Shown: positions 20,769-31,209 of the stretch, one piece after another | How positions within the stretch are numbered: the first letter of the stretch is position 1 | How the letters are laid out: every line of letters begins with the position of its first letter | From: Castor canadensis | Taxonomy: Eukaryota; Chordata; Mammalia; Rodentia; Castoridae | DNA length: 64,000 nucleotides | Direction of reading: 5' to 3' | NCBI RefSeq assembly: GCF_047511655.1 | Contig: NC_133394.1 | Location: 110,754,343 to 110,818,342, forward strand | Made by a program: the position numbers and the translations under genes | Notes under the pieces: generated by a model | Databases searched by the model: none | Told to the model about the DNA's origin: nothing | Seen by the model: the letters and a program-made list of their open reading frames with translations, nothing else

Positions 20769-23130
20769 TATTATGGTTTGAACTCAGGGCTTTGTGCTTC
20801 CTAGGCTTGCTAGGCAGGTGCTCTACTACTTGCACTCACTTCTTCTTAAGGAAGAAATAATACCAACACCCCTTAAAACTTTTCCATGAAATAGAAAGGG
20901 AAGGAACACTACCAAACTCATTCTTTAAAGTCAGTATTACACTCATCCCAAAACCAGACAAAGCCACACAAAAAAGATGCAAATTTTTTCCCAAAAAATG
21001 CTGATAAACTAAATTCAACAACTTATCAAAAAGATCATACACTATGATCAAGTTAGTTTCATTCCAGGAATGCAGGAATGGTTAAAGATATGAAAATAAA
21101 TAAGTGTGATACATCATATAAACAGAAGCAAGGATAATAATCACAAGATCATCTCAAAAGATGCATACAAAGCTTTTGACAAAATTCAACATCCTTTCTT
21201 GACAGAAGCTATGAAGAAACTAGGAATAGAAGGCATATACCTCAACATAATAAAGGCTATATGTGACAAACCTGTAGCCAACATCATACTAAGTAGGGAA
21301 AAACTAAAACCATTTCCTCTAATGTAAGGAATGAGACAAGGGTATCTACTCTCCCCACTCTTATTTAACATAGTCTTGGAATTCCTAGACAGAGCAATAA
21401 GACCAGAGTTAAAAAATAAAAGGAACTCAAATAAGAAAAGAAGAAGTCAAATTATCCCTATTTGCAGATTATATGTTCTTATACCTAAAAGACCCTAAAA
21501 ACTCCACCAAAAAAACGTGTAGATTAGATATCATAAACATTTTCAACAAAGTGACTGGATATAAAGTCAATATACAAAAATCAGTAGATTTCCTTTATAC
21601 CAGAAATGGACATACTGAGAAAGAATATAGGAAAACAATCTAATTTACAATAGCCTCAAAAAACAAATACCTAGGAATAAATTTAACAAAGGAAGTGAAA
21701 GACCACTACAATGAAAGCTATAGATCACTGAAGAAAAAAATTGAAGAAGAAATCAAAAGATGAAAAAATTCCCCCATGTCATGGATCAGCAGAATTAACA
21801 TCAAAAAACTGTTAAAAAGCAATCTATAGGTTCAATGCAATCCCAATCAAAATTCCAGTGACATTCTTCACAGAGATAAGAAAATCAACCCTAAAGTTCA
21901 GATGGAAACACAAAAGACCTCAAAGAACCAAGGCAATACTGAGCAAAAAGAGCAATGCTGAAGCTATCATAATACCTGACTTCAAACTATAGTACAGAGC
22001 CATAGCAAGAAAAACAGCATGGTACTGGCACAAAAACAGACATGAAGACCAGTGGAACAAAATAGAAGACCCAGACATAAATCCATTCAACTACAACATC
22101 TAATATTTTACAAAGGAACCCAAAACATACATTGGAGAAAAAACAGCCTCTTTGACAAAGGGTGCTGGGAAAACTGGGTATCTGCAGATTAGAGCTTTTT
22201 CTTTCCCCTCTACTAATAGCAACTTAAAGTGGATCAAAGACCTTAATGTAAAGTCTCAAATTTTGAAACTACTACAGGAAAGAATAGGAAAAACACTGGA
22301 ACATATAGGCAGTCAACAACTTCCTGAATAGCTCAGAAATTAAGAGAAAGGATCAACAAATGGGATGACATGAAACTAAATGGCTTCTGCACAGCAAAGG
22401 AAACAGTCACCAGACTGAAGAGGCAGCCCAAAGAATGGGAGAAAATCTTTGCCAGCTATACATCCGACAAAGGATTAATAACCAGAATTCACAGGAAGCT
22501 CAAAAAACTCAACTCCCGAAGAATCAATGACCCAATTAACAAACGGGCAAATGAGTTGAACAGAAATTTTTCAAAGGAATAAGTACACATGACTAAAAAG
22601 CACATGAATAAATGATCAACATCCCTGACCATAAAAGAAATGCAAATCAAAATCACAGTTAGATTTCATCTCACTCCAGTTAGAATGGCTATCATCAAAA
22701 ACACAAGGAAACAAACAAAACTTAGTAAAGATGAGGGGGAAAAGGGAAACCTTATGCACAGCTGGTGGGAAACTAAATCAGTGCAACCACTATGGAAAGC
22801 AGTATGGAGGTTCCTCAAAAAGCTAAAAACAAAACTACCATACAATCTAGTGATATCACTCCTGGGCATCTGTTCAAAGGAATGTAAGTCAGGATACAAT
22901 AAGAACACTTGAACATCCATATTTATTGCAGCGTTATTCACAATGGCCAAGCCATGGAAATAGCTCAGATGTCCTACAACTGATGAAAGAAATAAGAAAA
23001 TGTCACACAAACACACACTGGAATATTATTCAGCCATAAAGAAAAATTAAATTAAATTATGTTGTAAATAATGTAATGTAATGTAAATAATAATGTAAAT
23101 TATGTAAATGGATAGAACTGGAGATAATCA
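20490..23130 (+). pseudogene. Old L1 ORF2 reverse transcriptase and C-terminal region
   Basis: RT motifs are present but decayed: a KRPGPNLFTAEST-like form of [22 protein letters not shown] for motif A; and FADY at 21,471-21,482 in place of FADD, so the second catalytic aspartate is lost. The C-terminal part (for example KLNGFCTAKETVTRLKRQ and RFHLTPVRMAI) runs to about 23,130 with many stops. Confidence 0.85.
20719..20832 (-). repeat. ID-like SINE, antisense, with (GT)n tail and 14-bp target duplication
   Basis: A (GT)n run at about 20,722-20,767 precedes tttgaactcagggctttgtg and gctaggcaggtgctctacta, the antisense ID unit. Flanks CACTCACTTCTTCT at 20,705-20,718 and 20,833-20,846 are a perfect target duplication. 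It sits in the RT region of the old L1. Confidence 0.93.
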
Positions 23131-23924
23131 TGATAAATGAAGACAGGTACAGAAAGACAAAGGTTACATGTTTCTCTCATTCGTGGAAGATAGGTCCAAA
23201 TGATAAATGTATACACAAATATAAGCATGATCATACGTACATATCTACACAGAACATGTTTCCATTAGTGGAATTGTTTGAGAGGAAGAGGGGGAAGAGA
23301 GAAGGGAAAAGAGAATGAGAGAGGGTGAATGATATTGAAATAAATCACATCTTTGTAGGAACAAGGCACAAAGAAACACACTGAAAGATGCTGAACAAAA
23401 CGGGATGGAGGAGAAGGATAAGGAAGGCTAATAGAGGGGTGAGACTGATTAAAGGACAATATATTCACAGGTGATATACCACGGCAAAACCCCACCGAAC
23501 AATGAGCTTCCCTTGAACAATGAAGGACAGGAAGGTAAAGCAGGTCATGTGAAGGGGTAGGTAGTAGCAGGAAGGGAAGGGTGAATGAAGAGGGTAAAGG
23601 AGGGTGGAAATGGTCGATGTATTTTCCACACATGTATGAATATGAAACATTGAAACCTGTGAAAGTCATTTTAAGAACGAGGGGTAATGGGAAAGAATTA
23701 TAGAGGGGATGAACCAAACCGGTGTACATTGTAAGTATATATGGAAATGTCACAACAAAATCCCCTATACAATGATTATATGCTAACAAAAATGTTTTAA
23801 AAATATTTTTTAATGTTACAGATATTTATAAGATCTGTATTTTCTAAGTTTTTTAATGAACATTTATAACTTTGTAGTCAGAAAGGCCATATTTCCTTTT
23901 GTCAATAAGATACAGGCCTTCCTT

Positions 23925-24805
23925 ATTTTTTATCAGCATAATTGATTGTACCAAGGGTTCATTGTGACAGTTCCACACATACACATTATAGACTTTGGTC
24001 ATTTTCATCCCTCTGTTACTCTTTCCCATCCCTCCTTCTCCCTTTTTTACTATTTGGCTTAATTATTCTATTTTTATACATGAATATAAAGTACTTTGGT
24101 CACATTCACTTCCTCATCACCCTCTCCTTTCACTCTCCTCCCACATACTTGTTTCCTGCCACAAAATAGTTCCCATTTTATACTCATCATATTTTTCCCA
24201 TTTTTTTTTTAGGTCTCAATTCCACACATGAGAGAAAACATGCAATATTTGTCTTTCTCAGTCTGGCTTATTTTACTTAACATGACAATCTCTAGTTCCA
24301 TCTATTTTCCTGCAAACAACATAATTTCATTCTTTTTTATGGCTAAGTAATACTCCATTGTGTATATATACCACATTGTCTTTATCCATTCATTGTTTGT
24401 TGGGCACCTAGGCTGATTTCATAGTTTGGTTATTGTGACTAATGCTGCAATAAATATGGTTATGCAGGTATCACTATTGTATGCTGTCTTATATTCTTTT
24501 AGATATATGCCCAGGAGTGGCATAGCAGGATCATATAGTAGTTCATTTTTAGTTTGTTGAGGAACCTCCATACTGATTTCCATAGCGGCTGCACTAATTT
24601 ACATTTCCACAAACAATGTATATGGGTTCTTCCTCCAGCCCCCATCCTCAGCAGCATTTGTTGCTGTTCATCTGACTTGGATGAGGTGGAATCTCAGTGT
24701 CCTTTTTATTTGCATTTCCTCTATGACTAAGAGTGTTAAACATTTGTTCGTGTATTTATTAGCTATTTGTACTTCTTTTGAGAAGTGTCTGTTCAATTCC
24801 AGACC
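23925..24805 (-). mobile_element. 5'-truncated L1 3' end, antisense
   Basis: It starts with T-rich cttattttttatcagcataa and continues with the reverse complement of L1 3' UTR and ORF2 C-terminal sequence (agtaatactccattgtgtat, gatatatgcccaggagtggc, aggtggaatctcagtgtcc). It lies about 120 bases from the end of the old plus-strand L1, giving a tail-to-tail inverted pair. Confidence 0.85.
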
Positions 24806-24984
24806 ATCTTCAAAATCTACTGTAAGACAGTGGTGCCCAGATTTTAGAACTTTATAAACACGTAGAATTTTAGTAAAAATCCTAGAACTAACATGGGGCT
24901 AACAACTTTATATGCTGTCCAAAAAAAAAAAGGATGTTTTTTCATAAAAGAAAGAATATTTGAGCAACTATAAAAATGAGGTAG

Positions 24985-25065
24985 ACCTAGGGATATAGCT
25001 CAACAGTAGAGAATTTACCTAGCAAAGGAAAGGCTCTGGGTTTGATTCCTAGGGCTGAAAAAAAT
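24985..25065 (+). repeat. ID-like SINE
   Basis: ctagggatatagctcaacag, tagagaatttacctagcaaa and gggtttgattcctagggctg with an A-rich end match an ID-type unit with substitutions. Confidence 0.7.
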
Positions 25066-25069
25066 GTAA

Positions 25070-27235
25070 GATAACCATAACCTCATAATGAAACAAAATG
25101 CTTTAAATAGAATCATTTGTCTCACAAGAACTCACTAAGGTGTGCTAATGTTTTCTCTCACCACTCAACAGTATAGCCACATGAACGTCCTCAGGGATCA
25201 GTACTGCTCTCAGCACTGGCTTCATGAACAGCTTGGAAACAATCAAAAAGCCAACAGTGAAGTGAGAGTGAGCTCATTAGAAATAAATGAAGGTTAAGGG
25301 TCATCACATAATGATCCAATAGAGCAGTTGTTTTCAAACCAGTATCCCAAGAATGCTCAAAGGTAGTTGAAAGGAGTAAGGAAAATATCTGAGGCTGTTG
25401 GTCTCTGAACCCACACTTCACCCAGAGACCCTACTCTTAGCCAACACAAGCTAATCAGGCTAGCCCCAGGCACATGGATACTCTAGACTGGTGATGATTT
25501 GTGCAATTCTTTAAATATTGATTCATCTTCTTAGTGAGAATAAAGAGGCATCAACTGACTTCTGTTGATAAGAATTGTATACCTCATTGTTTATGCTGAG
25601 AGCAAGAGACAATTACCCATTTTAACTTACTTGTAATTGTCTTTCCTTTCATTGGTTTCCTATTATTCCTGTCTACAAAGCACTATTCACTCATATCCAG
25701 TCTCTCAGTCAATGCAATAGAAGCAGCTTACGTGGCTTTTCCAGTGTGATTTTATTGTGTTTGGTTTTGTCTTTCTGTTAACAAAACAATCTCTTTCTCA
25801 AATGTGTATCCTTATTTAGGAAGTATGAGATTTTCCAAACCAGATACATTTGAGGAGACATTTAAGAGTTTAAAATTTATATGAGAAAATAAATCATTTG
25901 TTCCCCACAAGCAGGACTAAGTGATGCATTGCTGGCTTTTAGAATTTCAGCTGACTGCAAATGCCAACTTTAGGCCACTGTCTGCTGGCTTGCTAAGGTT
26001 GGTTGGGGCAGACTGAACTGAATGCATACTGGAGTCATCAAACATTCACACAAAATTGGCCACCGCCATCAAAGAGGGCTCTGTATTTGTTTCTCTTTCC
26101 ACATGACGGCCTCTACTTCATTAAGACTAAGAACAATATGCATTTTGATGCTTCTGAAAAATAATAGCAGGTGGAAAGCTGAGTTTAAAAGCAACAGATT
26201 TCTGATTTTATTCCAACATCCCTTACAGCAACCTCCTTAGGAAGTAGCTCAGTTGATCTGCTTCTTGACCAGCTCTACAAAACTCACTTGACAAAGGATT
26301 TGACTTTTATGTGAAGTTTAAAGACCACACAAGAATAGGCATGCACATCAGTGTACCCCTGAGAGCTACAATGTGCACTTGTACAATGAAGAGTATCTTT
26401 AGTCTCCTTTATATCAGCTTGTTTGTCTGATGGGAACATCATCCAGTCCCAACAGATAACAGGTGCTTCATTGTGGAAGGTCAGCTTTGACTGCTGCCAG
26501 ACAGGGGAAGGAAAAGGGAAATGAAGGTGATGGTGGCAGTATATCCTCTTTCCCCCAGGGCCAGTGAAGAGAGATGAGACTTGTTCACTGTCCTCCACCA
26601 TTTTCCCCTTATCTTTGGCCAAGGTTCTTCCTGTGGAAAATACATGCCACCAAGCAATCTATTTCCCTTCTGGTCTGCACCCTTTTTTTTGATATATGAA
26701 TGCAGATAGTTCACTGGTGTGCCGAGAAGCCCATGCAAATGGATGGGAGATGGGGCCAGTAGGGTTTGGCTGCCCATTGAAGCTTATCCAAGAATCCACC
26801 CACTGAATGCAGAAGGTGTGGAGATAATGACTGTTTCCTGGACATGATGCTGTTTAAACAGCTCTGCTGCAGTGTTTGGAGAAATGCAAGCTATTTTGCA
26901 TCTCAGGTGCTGTTGGAGCTGCCTTGTGAGCTAAACATACCACACAGGCACTAAAAACAGGTGGTGGCTGGCCAGACTGCTGGCAATTCGGGTGGTGGCT
27001 GTTTTTCTTGTTCCAGCAGTTGGCAGAGGAATGCAGGCTTCAGTGCAATCAGTAGCTTTCCATCCTCCAAGAAGGAATGTGTTTTCCCTGACACCAGAGC
27101 ATGAAGACACTCTACACTGCTCAAAAACCTCTCTGGGACAGAACAAAGTCCAAAACTGCAGTCAGCCACTCAGAAACTTCCTCAAGTTATCCTTGTTTTT
27201 AAGTCCTGTGGAATGCAAAACTCAAGACTCACTCA
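25070..27235. other. Unassigned intergenic sequence
   Basis: About 2.2 kb with no recognisable gene or repeat. Open frames on both strands around 26.3-27.2 kb are short and show no family signature. Conservation with other mammals would be needed to judge regulatory content. Confidence 0.45.
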
Positions 27236-27237
27236 AG

Positions 27238-27310
27238 GGACTGGGAGCATGGCTCAAGTACAGTAGGCCCTGAGTTCAATCCACAGTATTGAAAAACAAT
27301 AACAACAAAA
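27238..27310 (+). repeat. ID-like SINE fragment
   Basis: ggactgggagcatggctcaa, then taggccctgagttcaatcca and cagtattgaaaaacaataac is a shortened ID-like unit with an A-rich tail. Confidence 0.6.
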
Positions 27311-27613
27311 AAGACCCACTCCAACTAACTCAATAGAGGGTATGAGGGAGGAAGATTGTGTAGACTTGCAATTGAAAGAATTTAAGAGAGGAAATAGCTC
27401 TGGGACTCAAGGGAACCAAGAATCTCCTGTGCTCCCTAAATCTCCCAGGAACTACACAGCTCCCCTCATCTCCAGCCCCTCATGGACTCTGTCCCAACTA
27501 TTTTCCTATCTGCTGGCCTTGGCACCATGCTCCCTAGCCTGTGCAACCTTCTTCCCAGATTCTGCTGTTCTGAATTAGTCCTTCCTTGCCCCAAAGTCAA
27601 GAGTTCTAACCTC

Positions 27614-28195
27614 CCTGGCCCAAAAGACCAAAAATCGTATGTTCTCCCTCATATGTGGACATTAGATCAAGGGCAAACACAACAATGGGATTGGACTATG
27701 AGCACATGATAAAAGCGAGAGCACACAAGGAAGGGGTGAGGATAGGTAAGACACCTAAAAAATTAGCTAGCATTTGTTGCCCTTAACTCAGAGAAACTAA
27801 AGCAGATACCTTAAAAGCAACTGAGGCCAATAGGCAAAGGGGAACAGGAACTAGAGAAAAGGTTAGATCAAAAAGAATTAACCTAGAAGGTAACACCCAC
27901 GCACAGGAAATCAATGTGAGTCAATGCCCTGTATAGCTATCCTTATCTCAACCAGCAAAAACCCTTGTTCCTTCCTATTATTGCTTATACTCTCTCTACA
28001 ACAAAATTAGAAATAAGGGCAAAATAGTTTCTGCTGGGTATTGGTGGGGGAGAGGAAGGGGGCGGAGTGGGGGAGTGGGTGGTAAGGGAGGAGGTGGGGG
28101 CAGGGGGGAGAATGAACCAAGCCTTGTATGCACATATGAATAATAAAAGAAAAAAAATGCTTAACAAATCTGTATGTATCGGCAAAAAAAAAAAA
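27614..28195 (+). mobile_element. Young 5'-truncated L1 with perfect 15-bp target duplication
   Basis: It starts in the last codons of ORF2 (tatgttctccctcatatgtg) and contains the whole 3' UTR, closely resembling that at 17,860-18,350. Flanks AAGAGTTCTAACCTC at 27,599-27,613 and 28,196-28,210 are identical. After the L1's own aataaaaga-aaaaaaa end there is a 26-base non-L1 segment (28,158-28,183) and then a second A-tail, which suggests a short 3' transduction. Confidence 0.93.
28044..28112 (+). other. G-run-rich tract in L1 3' UTR
   Basis: Repeated G-runs (ggtgggggagagg, gggggcgg, gtggggg, gcagggggg) parallel the tract at 18,238-18,304. Four or more G-tracts lie close enough to form a G-quadruplex. 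A structured 3' UTR polypurine tract is a common trait of mammalian L1s. Confidence 0.65.
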
Positions 28196-28519
28196 AAGAG
28201 TTCTAACCTCTGCAATGGACTTACTTGAAGTTTCTCTTTAAAAAAAAGGAGGGGGGGAGGGTAAGAATCAAATAATGAAATGCCACACAAAGACCCTAGC
28301 AGTGATAACCCAAAGAGTTATTCCAAAAAGATGCATCTAAAGCATGACATCTTGCCAGGTGCAGGGTTCCTGAGCAAGGCCATTGATGAGTGACATGCCA
28401 GCACAAATGACATGGATGGATCCAGTAAAGTGATGAGGATAAAGTCCGCCCATTCAGCAGTCAAGAGAAGCCAACTTTTTACTTCAATCCAAGCTATTCT
28501 AGATTTTGCCCCCCAAGAC

Positions 28520-29130
28520 CAGTGGTTCTCAGTCCTGCACATTTAACATCAGCTGGGGTGCTGTTGAGAAATAACCATGTCCTTGGAGGAAATTTGAATG
28601 CATTTTGCAAAATGGAAGCCAGTCTATAAATGCTACCTCACATATGATTCTAACTCTGTGACAGACTGGAAAAGGCAAACCATGGACGTGGCAAAAGGAT
28701 CCACAACTGACAAAGGTTAGTAGGGAGGGAGGGACAAATAGGCAAAGCACAGAGGATCTTTAGGGCAGGGAAATTGCTCTGGATGACACTGTAATGGTGG
28801 ACACATTTCATTATGCGCTTGTCCAAGCCAACAGAGTGTACAACACCAAAAGTGAACCCTGATGTAAACTGTGGACTCTGGGCGATGATGTGTCAATGTA
28901 GATTCATTGAGCAGAACAAAGGTACCACTCTGGTGGGGGATAGGGATGATGGGGATGATGTGTGGAGGCAGGGGATAAATGGGATCTCTCTACTTCCTAC
29001 TTAATCTAGCTGTGAAATTAAAAGAGCTCTAAAAAAATTAAGTCCGTAAATATGTTTCCATGTCCAAGGTCCACTCTCAAGATTGTGACTAAATTGCTCT
29101 GGGGTGGGACTTGGGGGTTGAGAACCACTG
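28520..29130. mobile_element. MER5-like hAT (Charlie) DNA transposon interrupted by L1M
   Basis: Terminal inverted repeats CAGTGGTTCTCAG (28,520-28,532) and, at the right end, TTGAGAACCACTG (29,118-29,130) are typical of nonautonomous hAT-Charlie elements. The 8-bp flanks no longer match well. The middle (about 28,625-29,045) is an L1M 3' end, so the original element was short. Confidence 0.65.
28625..29045 (+). mobile_element. Ancient L1M-type 3' end
   Basis: cagactggaaaaggcaaacc ... gtaatggtggacacatttca ... gatgtgtcaatgtagattca ... ggtaccactctggtggggga ... gagctctaaaaaaattaagt follows the 3' end of mammalian-wide L1M subfamilies in order. It is non-coding and inserted in the hAT element. 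Confidence 0.8.
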
Positions 29131-29284
29131 GCCAGAAGCTATGTCAGATGAAGCTATGTCAGATATGTACCATGAGAGAAGGACAAGGACTCTGGTTCTA
29201 AGTGGCCTGAAAATGAACTCCAAACTCCACAATTTATCAGCTTCTCCATCCTCCACAAGTCATTTCAAATCGCTGCACCTTGTG

Positions 29285-29370
29285 CTAGACTGTATAGCTC
29301 AATAGTAGAATGCTTACCTAGGATATGCAAGGCTGAGTTTGATCCCCAGCACTGCAAAAAAAAAAAAAAA
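29285..29370 (+). repeat. ID SINE
   Basis: ctgtatagctcaatagtaga, then atgcttacctaggatatgca and gagtttgatccccagcactg followed by an A-run of about 14 matches the classical rodent ID element. Confidence 0.85.
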
Positions 29371-29565
29371 TGAATACACAAATCAATCTCTGAGCCTTCC
29401 TTTAGCAATTAAAGTGCTAATAATTCCTACCTCTAAGAATTAGAGAAACCATATTCAAAACTCCTTGTATATAATAGACCCTCAATGAAATGTATGTACA
29501 TATTAATTCCTTCCTACAGCTTGTTGTAGAGTAATGGTTAACACTGTTCTAAACGTGTAGCAGTG

Positions 29566-29668
29566 GGCCTGACGGTGTATACCTGTAATTCCAGCTACTT
29601 GGGAGGCTGAGGCAGGAGGATCATGAGTTTGAGACCAGATGATCGACAGATGATAGATAGATAGATAG
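29566..29668 (+). repeat. B1 fragment ending in (GATA)n
   Basis: ggcctgacggtgtatacctg, then taattccagctacttgggag and gctgaggcaggaggatcatg is a B1/Alu-type left part. It runs into a short GATA/GATAGATA microsatellite at about 29,649-29,668. Confidence 0.75.
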
Positions 29669-30387
29669 ATAAGACAAGATTGTCTTCTTGGTACCTAGGA
29701 AGGAGGTGGCTTTGTCTCTGCATGCAAGGAAGTTGCTTAGCAACTCCACCCTCTCTCCTCTGAAAATTAACATCCCAGACCCTGGCTTTTCATTGAGGCG
29801 ACATAAAACAAGCAACATTTGTGTCTGCAACTAGAGACCAGGAGGCAGCCGTTCTGCCACAAGGCAATTGACACTGAAGTCAGTAACTGCTCCTGAATAA
29901 GAATGCTGTGTCTACAGAAAACTATGAGTGGCAAAAACACCAGGAAAACATCACATGACTGTGGGGCAAGCATACGTTGCCTTTTTCAGGCACATTTGTA
30001 TGTGAGGAATAAAACATCTGATCGTGCTCAAAAGACAAGGAAAATAGATCTCCACTTTTTTATTAGCAAAATAATAGTATCCAATTTCCCCATTACATAC
30101 ATGCTTCTTGGCTTTGGCCCTTTTCCCAACCAAATCCGGAACTTGACCCTTTCCCAACCAAATCTGGAACTGAATTGAAAATGCAATGATATGAAGCTGA
30201 GAGCATATAAAGTCTGACTCAACTTAAGCCAAGTTTGTGTATACCATAAGTGTGCTGCAATTATAGACTGAACCACCATGGAAGAGAAAATAGCAAATTT
30301 TAATTAGGATAATTATCTGACAATTTAAACTTACAGAAATGTTAATAAGCCTAGGTCCCTACCTTAAAAAACAACAACAACAAGATG

Positions 30388-30712
30388 TGAGCCAGGCATG
30401 GTAGTACATGCCTATAATCCTAGCTATTCCAGAAGTAGAGATTGGGAGATTATGGTTAGAGGCCAGCCAGGACAAAAAGTTAGTGAGACCCCCATCTCAA
30501 CAAACAAGCTTGGCATGGTGATCCACATTGTAATTCCAGCTACAAAGGAGACATAGGTATGAGGATAGCATCCAAGGCCCATCCAGGAAAAAAGTGTTAG
30601 ACCCCATCCACAGAATAACTAAAGCCAAAAAGGGGTGGGGGTCATGGCTTGAGTGATAGAGCACCTGCTTGGCAAGCATGAGGCCCTAAGTTCAAACCCT
30701 AGTAACTGCTGA
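30388..30712 (+). repeat. Three-part SINE: B1-like + B1-like + ID-like
   Basis: Two 7SL-type units in tandem (gagccaggcatggtagtaca...; then agcttggcatggtgatccac ... taattccagctacaaaggag) are followed by an ID-like unit (tggcttgagtgatagagcac ... gttcaaaccctagtaactgc). A GGAA/GGGA-rich purine stretch follows. It may be a composite element or a SINE inserted next to a dimer. Confidence 0.7.
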
Positions 30713-30800
30713 GGAAGGAAGGAAGGAGAGAGAGACAGAAGGAGAAAGGGAGGGAGCAGAGGAGAGAGGGAGGGAAGGAGAGAGGGAAGGAAGGAAAGCC
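30713..30800 (+). repeat. Purine-rich (GGAA/GGGAGA)n simple repeat
   Basis: A pure A/G run with GGAAGG and GAGAGGGAGG units follows the SINE. It is probably an expanded A-rich SINE tail. Confidence 0.85.
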
Positions 30801-30989
30801 AGACAAAATATGGGAGGAAATTCCAACATGAGAATCAACAAATTAAGTTAATACAAGCTATTACAAGACAAATAAATATAAATATCTACATGTATATATA
30901 TTGTAACAAAGGACCCTGGTTCATGAATTGACCTGTTGATTTTTCTTGGCTCTGAACATGACCTCACACTTGTTCATTATCTTTGATAA

Positions 30990-31206
30990 TAGAGGTCTTC
31001 AAACTACAGCCCATGAGTCAAACACGGCCTACCATCTGTTTTGTAAATAAAGTTTTATCGAAACAAAGCCATCCTCATTTATTTACATATTACCTATGGC
31101 CTCTTTCATATTCACCAGCAGAATTGTGTAGTTGAGAGACACTGTAGCCCACAAAGTTGAAAATATTACTATCTGGCCCTTTACAAAGCTTGCCAATCCC
31201 TACTCT
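30990..31206. mobile_element. Nonautonomous hAT-type DNA transposon relic
   Basis: tcttcaaactacagcccatg ... tgtaaataaagttttatcga ... tattactatctggcccttta ... cttgccaatccctactc follows an ancient mammalian hAT element, including degraded inverted ends (caaactacagccc versus the complement of cttgccaatccct). I recognise the family type but not the exact subfamily name. Confidence 0.7.
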
Positions 31207-31209
31207 ATA

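Larger units (their letters stand above)
9650..23800 (+). mobile_element. Old near-full-length L1, host of several nested insertions
   Basis: Order: 5' UTR (about 9,650-11,500), ORF1 start (11,507), ORF1 C-terminal part resuming at 18,360, ORF2 endonuclease region (about 19,155-19,900), RT (about 20,490-21,500), C-terminal part (to about 23,130), then a 3' UTR ending in tgctaacaaaaatgttttaa near 23,800. Without the nested insertions about 7.5 kb remain, a plausible length for an L1 with a long 5' UTR. All frames contain stops and frameshifts, so it is inactive. The 5' boundary is approximate and no target duplication is recognised. Confidence 0.8.

Noticed and set aside
23265-23789. 174-codon minus-strand open frame
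   Set aside because: It is antisense to the 3' UTR of the old L1, with no domain.
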